A DNA stretch of 39,700 nt from CAYUTA01 sp964447605 (lineage in GTDB: Bacteria; Bacillota; Clostridia; Christensenellales; CAG-138): contig CAYUTA010000022.1 of NCBI GenBank assembly GCA_964447605.1, forward strand, positions 1 to 39,700, in the 5' to 3' direction. The translations under genes were made by a program, and so were the position numbers. A model generated the notes under the pieces. That model saw nothing but the letters and a program-made list of their open reading frames with translations, made no database searches and had not been told where the DNA came from. Shown here piece after piece: positions 24,508 to 30,068 of the stretch (its first letter is position 1; every line of letters starts with the position of its first letter).

Positions 24508-25557
24508 CTACTGGATCGCGCCTCCGTTGGCGCGGAACGTGAGAAACGTCGCCTTATCGGAGAGGATGTAGGCGTCGGTCTCGTTGGCCATTGTCAGGCA
24601 CACGCCCATGCCGGCATTGGAAAACGTATACCAGTCGGTGTAATCGGCAACGCTGTCCGGCTCGGCCGTGATGCCAAGCTCCTCCGGCCAGAGCGAAAGC
24701 TCCTTGGTGTGCGTGCCGGATTTGTCGCCGCGGGAAACAAACGGGAATTTTCCCTCGGCAATCAGCCGGAACGCGTCCTTAACGGATGCGGCCTCCGCAC
24801 ACTCGGCGGGGTCATCCCTGGGTCCGACGAGAACAAAATAGTTGTACATAAACCAAAGACGTTCGGTTTCATAGCCTTCGAGCGTCTTGCTGAAGCCACC
24901 CGCAACAAATTGCTCCTCCTGCGATTTGGAATGCACGAGGATCAGATCCGCGTTCCCGTACTGCGCTGCGGCAATGGCCTTTCCGGTGCCGGCCGAGGCG
25001 ACCTCCACAGTATAACCATACTGTTGTTCAAACTTTGGCAGCAGATAGCCAAGCAGGCCGCTGTCGTTAACAGACGTGGTGGTCGACAGGCGTATGGTCT
25101 TCGTGTCTTCCGCCGCCTGCGGAATCTCCGCGGCGGATACCGGCCGGTCCTCCTTGAGATAGAACAGCTGTTCGCCATATTCGGCGAGCCCATAGTCCTT
25201 CAGCAGCGCGGCGCCCTCGTCGCTGAGCATCCAGTCGACGAGCGCCTTTGCGCCGGCGGTGTTGATTGCGACGTCGCTCACCGCATTGCCGTCGGCGTCC
25301 ACAAACGGCGCGGCCTCGTTGACGGCCAGCAGCGAATAGGTGTTGATCATCGCGTCGTCCTGCTCATACAAAATGGTGATGTTGAGATTGTCCGCCGCGG
25401 CGGATTCCGGCTCGGGCTCCGAAGCCTCGGGCCGGACCGTTGCGGCAGCTTCCCCAACGGGAGCCTGCGCCGGCACGGCCGTTTGCGCGGGGGCGGCGCA
25501 GGCAAGCAGGGCTAGCGCCATAAACGCGCAAAGGAAGATACAGGTCAGTTTCTTCAT
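24508..25557 (-). CDS. tupA: Tungstate-binding lipoprotein TupA-like, apparently circularly permuted
   Basis: This is the solute-binding lipoprotein of the tup importer, 349 residues, with lipobox LLAC (Cys20), a Pro/Glu/Ala spacer (21-56) and AAGGAG before the ATG. Residues 154-344 match the usual N-terminal and middle TupA regions: IRLSTTTSVNDSGLLGYLLPKF, SAGTGKAIA, ADLILVHS, MYNYFVLVGPRDDPA, PFVSRGDKSGTHTKE and TDAYILSDKATFLTF. The chain then stops. The part that normally follows (an LxILxE strand, a NxYSLLAVN block, GAKALVDWMLSDEG and GEQLFY) is found instead at residues 58-133, ahead of the rest, joined by a ~20-residue linker. This arrangement reads as a circular permutation of the family; ligand binding should still be possible because both parts are complete. 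Confidence 0.87.
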   Translation of the reverse strand: MKKLTCIFLCAFMALALLACAAPAQTAVPAQAPVGEAAATVRPEASEPEPESAAADNLNITILYEQDDAMINTYSLLAVNEAAPFVDADGNAVSDVAINTAGAKALVDWMLSDEGAALLKDYGLAEYGEQLFYLKEDRPVSAAEIPQAAEDTKTIRLSTTTSVNDSGLLGYLLPKFEQQYGYTVEVASAGTGKAIAAAQYGNADLILVHSKSQEEQFVAGGFSKTLEGYETERLWFMYNYFVLVGPRDDPAECAEAASVKDAFRLIAEGKFPFVSRGDKSGTHTKELSLWPEELGITAEPDSVADYTDWYTFSNAGMGVCLTMANETDAYILSDKATFLTFRANGGAIQ

Positions 25558-25735
25558 GGTTCATTCTCTCCTTTTCAATTTTGTGGAAGGCACGGCCGTT
25601 TCCCGCCGGACCCAACGCGACGCCGCCATAGGCCGCACGGCACCCTTAGGCGCACGCCGTCGGAGAAGCGCGGGCTGCGCGTTTTCCTCTGTGCGCATCG
25701 GGTTGACGCCGACACACGCTTCAACATCGCAGCCT
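25558..25735 (-). promoter_or_regulatory. Structured 5' leader of the tup operon, candidate riboswitch
   Basis: The predicted transcript starts at about 25735. From its second base a perfect 7-bp stem GGCUGCG/CGCAGCC (25728-25734 with 25673-25679) encloses an inner hairpin of GUGUGU..CGG with CCG..GCGCAC. A second hairpin ACGGC/GCCGU follows (about 25635-25665, loop containing CGCCUAAGGG). The 3' end carries AAAAGGAGAG before tupA. Folding from the first bases is typical of ligand-sensing leaders. I could not match it with confidence to the Moco/Tuco motif or another known class. Confidence 0.45.
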
Positions 25736-25741
25736 GAAAAA

Positions 25742-25770
25742 ATTATAACATGTGCAAAACCGCACGTAAA
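25742..25770 (-). promoter_or_regulatory. Promoter of the tup operon
   Basis: On the minus strand, -10 TATAAT (25742-25747) is preceded by TGT, which makes it an extended -10. A -35 TTTACG (25765-25770) lies 17 bp upstream. The leader to tupA is about 178 nt. Confidence 0.8.
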
Positions 25771-25842
25771 CAATCATAATTGGGCGAATGGCACGCCCGC
25801 TGTTTTTCCGCCGGCATCCCGGTATTATCTGAAACCGGCATC

Positions 25843-26073
25843 ATATGCTCCGCAGGATTAAAAGCCTCCCGTTTTCTCGCCCTCTATGGACGGCAACCGA
25901 AAACGATGGCTCATTCTAGCAAATTCCTGTCGGAATTATACTATCATACCCGCCCTGCGCGGGCATGATATGCTCCGCAGGATTAAAAGCCGCCCGTTTT
26001 CTCGCCCTCTGTGGACGGCAACCGAAAACGATGGCTCATTCTAGCAAATTCCTGTCGGAATTATGCTATAATA
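25843..26073 (+). repeat. Two direct copies of a 106-bp sequence (period 125 bp)
   Basis: Copies span 25843-25948 and 25968-26073 with about four mismatches, separated by 19 bp containing a GC-rich dyad. Each copy contains the dyad AATTCC-TGTC-GGAATT (25922-25937 and 26047-26062). The second copy ends in a functional-looking extended -10 (TGCTATAAT), while the first has TACTATCAT at the same place. The first copy looks like a decayed promoter. Confidence 0.92.
26064..26072 (+). promoter_or_regulatory. Extended -10 promoter of the SpoU methyltransferase gene
   Basis: TGC followed by consensus TATAAT (26067-26072) ends five bases before the ATG at 26078. No Shine-Dalgarno sequence is present, so the mRNA would start at or next to the start codon. 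The dyad AATTCC/GGAATT lies directly upstream and could be an operator. Confidence 0.65.
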
Positions 26074-26077
26074 CAGT

Positions 26078-26833
26078 ATGATGATATTGGAAAGCCGCAA
26101 CAACCCTGTTGTCAAATCGGCCCGCGCGCTTGCGGGCGTAAAAGCGCGCCGCGAAACCGGCATGCACCTCATTGAAGGCGACAAGCTGGTATGCGATGCA
26201 ATCGGCTCCGGCGCGGCGGTTACGGATTTGTTCATCGAGGAAGGGTTTGCGTTTGCGCCGCCGGAAGGCGCGCGCGTCCACCGTGTATCCCGCGGCGTGC
26301 TGGAAAGCATCTGTGACGCAAAAACGCCGCAGCGTGTCGCGGCGGTCGTTCGTACGCCGGATACGGCGATGCCGGAAGCGTTTCCCGCAGGGCTGATCGT
26401 ACTGCTCGACGGCGTACAGGACCCCGGGAACGTGGGGTCCATCATCCGCAGCGCGGACGCGTTTGGCGCGTGCGGCGTGCTGCTTTCAAAAGCCTGCGCA
26501 GACCCGTTTGCGCCGAAAACGCTGCGCGCGGCGATGGGATCAACCTATCATTTGCCGCTGTGGCATTGCGAACCTCCGGAGGAAGCGCTGGACCGGCTGC
26601 GCGAAGAGGGATTCACCGCGGTTTGCGGACATCTGCGCGGCAGCGAAACGCTTCCGCCGCTTCCGTCCAGGCTGGCGCTGGTAATCGGCAGCGAAGGCGG
26701 CGGCGTGTCGGACGCGGTTGCGTCGCGCTGCACGCGTTACCGGCTGCCCATGCGCGGGAAGGCGGAGTCGTTGAATGCAGGCGTTGCCGCCGGCGTGCTT
26801 TTGTATATCGTTTCGTCGCATCGGCAGGGCTGA
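26078..26833 (+). CDS. SpoU/TrmH-family RNA 2'-O-methyltransferase
   Basis: This is a cytoplasmic SAM-dependent methyltransferase of 251 residues acting on rRNA or tRNA ribose. An N-terminal substrate-binding domain (about 1-95) precedes the knotted SPOUT domain with its three motifs: LDGVQDPGNVGSIIRSADAFG, LVIGSEGGGVSD and YRLPMRGKAESLNAGVAAG. The layout is like RlmB/TsnR-type enzymes; the exact nucleotide is unknown. The start ATG (26078) has no ribosome binding site and lies just after a -10 box; a second ATG follows directly. Confidence 0.9.
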   Translation: MMILESRNNPVVKSARALAGVKARRETGMHLIEGDKLVCDAIGSGAAVTDLFIEEGFAFAPPEGARVHRVSRGVLESICDAKTPQRVAAVVRTPDTAMPEAFPAGLIVLLDGVQDPGNVGSIIRSADAFGACGVLLSKACADPFAPKTLRAAMGSTYHLPLWHCEPPEEALDRLREEGFTAVCGHLRGSETLPPLPSRLALVIGSEGGGVSDAVASRCTRYRLPMRGKAESLNAGVAAGVLLYIVSSHRQG

Positions 26834-26892
26834 GAAAGGACTTTCCTCCTTGCGGAGCCGATTATCTGCGTGGAGCAGAAAGAGGGTCGACC

Positions 26893-27447
26893 ATGAAGCA
26901 ATTTCAAAAACAGGTTCTTGTAGTCGTGGATATGCAAAATGACTTTATCACCGGAACGCTTGGTTCGGAGGCGGCGCGGGCCGTTGTGGCACGCGTCTGC
27001 GAGAAAATCCGCGCGTTCGACGGCGGGATTGTGTTCACGATGGACACGCATACGGAGGCTTATCCGGATACGCAGGAGGGTGCGCGTCTGCCGGTCGTGC
27101 ACTGCGCCGCCAACACCGAAGGCTGGGCGCCCAATGCGGAGGTCTTTATGGCGCTGATGGATCGAAACGCCGCCGATGAAGCGCATATGATCTGCAAGGA
27201 TACGTTCGGTGCGGTTGAACTGCCGCTGCGCATCACGGAGCTGTTTGGCGAGTGCGTGGAGCAGATTACGCTTGTGGGGCTGTGCACGGACCTCTGCGTC
27301 ATCAGCAACGCCATGCTGCTCAAGGCATTTTTCACAAAGCCGCGCATCGTCGTGGACGCGTCCTGCTGCGCGGGCGTCACGCAGGAAAGCCACCTGACCG
27401 CGCTCGCCGCCATGCGCGGTTGCCAAATCGACGTGGAAAACGGGTAA
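26893..27447 (+). CDS. Isochorismatase-fold cysteine hydrolase (nicotinamidase-like)
   Basis: The product has 184 residues; AGAGGG lies six bases before the ATG. The catalytic triad of the family is visible: Asp13 in VVVDMQNDF, Lys102 in CKDTFGA and Cys135 in GLCTDLCVISNA. A possible metal pair DTH (Asp51, His53) and His70 resembles nicotinamidase, so conversion of nicotinamide to nicotinate is a reasonable guess, though related amidases share these residues. It lies 59 bp after the SpoU gene and may be cotranscribed. Confidence 0.87.
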   Translation: MKQFQKQVLVVVDMQNDFITGTLGSEAARAVVARVCEKIRAFDGGIVFTMDTHTEAYPDTQEGARLPVVHCAANTEGWAPNAEVFMALMDRNAADEAHMICKDTFGAVELPLRITELFGECVEQITLVGLCTDLCVISNAMLLKAFFTKPRIVVDASCCAGVTQESHLTALAAMRGCQIDVENG

Positions 27448-27512
27448 ACCGCGCGGCCGCAGGCCGGATGTCGCGCGGCCCGAATCATCAGGAATGTGGA
27501 TGCGAGGCTGGT

Positions 27513-28001
27513 ATGGAGGAGAAAAGACGGAAGCTGTTGCCGATTTCCGGCGTTGCTGTGTATTTGCTGGGATGGTGGATGGGCGGCGTGCTTGACAGGT
27601 ACCTTGCGCGGAGAATGGGCGACCCCAACTGTTAACTTTTTGGCGTCAGCACGTTTACCTGGGGCGGCCTTGCCCAATACGCCGCATTTGCGGCATGGCT
27701 TGGCTGCTGGATTCGTCAATTGCTTTGCGCGCCCGCTGAGGAGAAGACGCGGCGCGGTATCCAGCGTGTGACGGCCGCGCTATGCGGCTGGCTCGCCGTT
27801 GCGGAGGGTTTGGGCGCAATGCTTGACGTTTTGTTCATCAAAAATGGACGGAATCCGTATTTCGTGCATACTTATGATGGATACCGGACAGAAACCTCCT
27901 GGGGGTATCAGATTATCCTGTGGGGAACGCTTTTTATTGCATGCGGCATGCTGCTTTTTTTCAGGCAGCGGGGCAAACGCGCCGGGAACCTGCAAAAATG
28001 A
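27513..28001 (+). pseudogene. Small multi-pass membrane protein gene interrupted by one in-frame TAA
   Basis: From the ATG at 27513 (GGAGGAG lies inside the first codons and GAGGCTGG just before) the frame runs 40 codons to TAA at 27633-27635. It then continues in the same frame without another stop to 28001, for 162 residues in total. Both parts encode hydrophobic segments: PISGVAVYLLGWWMGGVL before the stop, and FTWGGLAQYAAFAAWLGCWI, CGWLAVAEGLGAMLDVLFI and IILWGTLFIACGMLLFF after it. I do not recognise the family. A single CAA-to-TAA change would explain the break. Composition matches the neighbours. Confidence 0.7.
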
Positions 28002-28085
28002 CGCCGGGTGGACGCGTGGTTCGGGAACATATCGAATATGCGCCGCGCAAGGCCTGGAGACATCGAACGCCGGACGGCGCGTACA

Positions 28086-28124
28086 AAAGCGCCTGCGGCA
28101 CGTCAACGGTGTCGCAGGCGCTTT
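28086..28124. terminator. Bidirectional terminator between the membrane gene and rpmB
   Basis: Perfect 12-nt arms AAAGCGCCTGCG (28086-28097) and CGCAGGCGCTTT (28113-28124) flank a 15-nt loop. A run and T run at the two ends let it serve both the plus-strand membrane gene and the minus-strand rpmB. Confidence 0.85.
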
Positions 28125-28158
28125 GTTCTTGTGCAAACCCGGAGGCCGGCCTGAACGC

Positions 28159-28350
28159 TCAGATGCTGCGCGTAACCTTACCGGAACGGAGGCAACGGGT
28201 GCAAACGTTCAACTTGGTTGGTTTGCCGTCGATCACGACATGCACGCTCTGAATGTTCGGCGCCCAGCCGCGCTTGGTCTTGCGGTGCGAGTGGCTGACC
28301 AAATTGCCGGACATGACACCCTTCTTGCAGACTTCACAGTATTTCCCCAT
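28159..28350 (-). CDS. rpmB: 50S ribosomal protein L28
   Basis: The product is 63 residues with the zinc-type cysteine pairs (CEVC near the start, CTRC near the end) and the L28 core LVSHSHRKTKRGWAPNIQ. AAGGAGGTGG lies eight bases before the ATG. It is transcribed alone, as is common in Firmicutes. Confidence 0.96.
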   Translation of the reverse strand: MGKYCEVCKKGVMSGNLVSHSHRKTKRGWAPNIQSVHVVIDGKPTKLNVCTRCLRSGKVTRSI

Positions 28351-28387
28351 GCTTAGTCCACCTCCTTAATAAAACTCGAACGAAACT

Positions 28388-28416
28388 ATACTACCACACG
28401 AAACCGTGTATTGCAA
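28388..28416 (-). promoter_or_regulatory. Promoter of rpmB with a dyad in the spacer
   Basis: -35 TTGCAA (28411-28416) and -10 TAGTAT (28388-28393) are 17 bp apart on the minus strand. The spacer holds the inverted repeat ACACG-AAAC-CGTGT (28396-28409), placed where a repressor could block polymerase. Confidence 0.6.
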
Positions 28417-28474
28417 GTATTTTTTCCGGTTTATGGGCAATTTTGCGGAAGAAACAGCACCCGTGCGCCAAGCG

Positions 28475-28936
28475 TCACCGCATGCTGAAAAATGCGTTCT
28501 GGCGCAGCGCTTCATACAACACGATTGCGACGGAATTGGACAGGTTGAGCGAGCGCTGATCCGGCCGCATGGGGATGCGAACCGCGTCTTCGACGCGTCG
28601 GGTTAAAATCGTCCGCCCCAGCCCGGCGGTTTCCTTGCCAAACACCAGAAAATCCCCGTCGCAATAGGCTGCGTCCGCATAGGAACGCTCTGCATGCGTG
28701 GAAAGCAGGACGAAACGCGCGCTGGGATACATGGACTCCACCTCGGGAAAGCCGTCGTAACAGCGCACGTCCAGCTCCTTCCAGTAATCCAGCCCGGCCC
28801 GTTTCAGGTGCGCGTCGTCGAGAGCAAAGCCGAGCGGACGCACCAGGTGCAGCCTGCTGCCGGTAACCACGCAGGTTCTTGCAATGTTGCCGGTATTTTG
28901 CGGAATTTCCGGCTCCACGAGTACAATATTGAACAT
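28475..28936 (-). CDS. trmL: tRNA (cytidine/uridine-34-2'-O)-methyltransferase TrmL
   Basis: The product is 153 residues, the minimal SPOUT size of the YibK/TrmL family. It begins MFNIVLVEPEIPQNTGNIARTC and contains HLVRPLGFAL, LVFGKETAGLG and IPMRPDQRSLNLSNSVAIVLYE, the knot-forming SAM site. The ATG at 28936 has AGGAGG upstream; the frame is open much further but only this part is homologous. It methylates the wobble nucleotide of certain leucine tRNAs. Confidence 0.93.
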   Translation of the reverse strand: MFNIVLVEPEIPQNTGNIARTCVVTGSRLHLVRPLGFALDDAHLKRAGLDYWKELDVRCYDGFPEVESMYPSARFVLLSTHAERSYADAAYCDGDFLVFGKETAGLGRTILTRRVEDAVRIPMRPDQRSLNLSNSVAIVLYEALRQNAFFSMR

Positions 28937-29301
28937 CCTGCCGAACCTCCTGAATTTAGAACGCGCCCGGTTGAAAAAGAGCGCCGCCATCCGCCAAATC
29001 CGGACCGTCTCCGGACGAGTCCGGAAACGGAAAAAGCCTCCCGCGTATCCGGCGGCATGCATCTGCCGCAAAATGCGCTTCTTAATATATGATGGCGGCA
29101 GACCGATATATGAGAGCATGCTGTGCATGCAGCATCCGCTTTCCGGCTTGTCACGGCCACATTTTGCAGGGCCGCGCGCCCTGGTCAAGCGACCAAACTC
29201 CATTTCTCGGCAATGGAGCGCGTTTTGATCCTGCCCAGAAAGCGCGTCTCCGTACGGTCCGAGCCGAGCCTGCGTCCTTGTTACGCACATGCGCCAAGCG
29301 G
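28937..29301. other. Intergenic stretch without a recognisable gene
   Basis: The 365 bp between trmL and the phosphatase gene contain long chance frames but no family features. Small inverted repeats are present, such as TCCGGAC/GTCCGGA near 29000 and ATGCTG/CAGCAT near 29117-29134. The trmL promoter must lie here, but no clear match was found. Confidence 0.45.
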
Positions 29302-29991
29302 CTATCCCCGCGCACCGTAAGCCCGTGGCGCGGCAACCGGCGTTTTCAGCGCGGCAAGCCGTTCGGCGTTGGTTGCGTGCGCCGCGGTCACGACCGCCCC
29401 TTGCGCACGCGCCCATTGTAAAAGCGCCTGCGGCGGCAGGTTGCACGCCAGCAGAATCAGCCCGCCATCCCGCCCGTCCAGGCCGAGCACGCTGACGCTG
29501 CCGTTGACCAAACGCGTAATCCCGGTTCCGACAAGCCCGCCGGACACCTCGAACAGCAGGGCGTTGAGCGCCGCGCCATGCGACACGACGGCTGTCGGGC
29601 CATCCCCACTGAGCGCGGTCACGGCCGCCCGCATACGCCTGCGCACCTGCGCAAGCGGCTCCATGCTGCCGTCGTCGGCATCCCATTTTCCGAAATAATC
29701 CGGCTTTGCCGCGATATACAATCCTTCATAGCTGCCCAGATGCCGCTCGGCCAGGCGCTCATCCGTTGAAATTGTGGAGATGCCGGCCGCTTCGGCGATT
29801 ATCTGCCCGGTTGTCCGCGCGCGCGCAAGCGGACTTGTCACAACCTGGCGCAGCTTAAACTGCGCCAGAATCGCACCGCTTTCCTCCGCCTGCTTTTCCC
29901 CGTTCCGGTTAAGCGGAATGTCCGTACGGCCCTGAAACCGTCCCTCCAGGTTCCAGTCCGTCTGCCCGTGCCGCACCGCAAAAATCAGCAT
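29302..29991 (-). CDS. Histidine phosphatase superfamily protein (phosphoglycerate mutase-like)
   Basis: The product is 229 residues from the ATG at 29991, which follows GGGGG by five bases; ATGs at 30003 and 30015 are alternatives. The catalytic RHG motif is FAVRHGQTDWNLEGRFQGRTD, followed by the LNRNGEKQA helix, SPLARARTT, the acid-base Glu region ERHLGSYEG and the second His in VVSHGAALN. It is a phosphatase or mutase of the cofactor-dependent type; the substrate is not evident. It lies just downstream of the ispH-rpsA terminator. Confidence 0.87.
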   Translation of the reverse strand: MLIFAVRHGQTDWNLEGRFQGRTDIPLNRNGEKQAEESGAILAQFKLRQVVTSPLARARTTGQIIAEAAGISTISTDERLAERHLGSYEGLYIAAKPDYFGKWDADDGSMEPLAQVRRRMRAAVTALSGDGPTAVVSHGAALNALLFEVSGGLVGTGITRLVNGSVSVLGLDGRDGGLILLACNLPPQALLQWARAQGAVVTAAHATNAERLAALKTPVAAPRAYGARG

Positions 29992-30011
29992 ATCAGCCCC
30001 CATATAAGCAA

Positions 30012-30040
30012 GCAAGCCCGTCGAACATCGGCGGGCTTGC
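30012..30040 (-). terminator. Hairpin after ispH-rpsA, probable terminator
   Basis: Perfect 9-bp arms GCAAGCCCG (30012-30020) and CGGGCTTGC (30032-30040) lie 28 bp after the stop of the fusion gene. The tail on the minus strand (TTGCTTATATG) is only moderately T-rich, so readthrough into the phosphatase gene is likely. Confidence 0.55.
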
Positions 30041-30068
30041 GGGATTTCCGTTTGTTTGGTTGATCCGA

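Noticed and set aside
25558..25735. Assignment of the tup leader as a Moco/Tuco riboswitch
   Set aside because: The position fits, but I could not align the conserved core by eye, so it is reported only as a structured leader.
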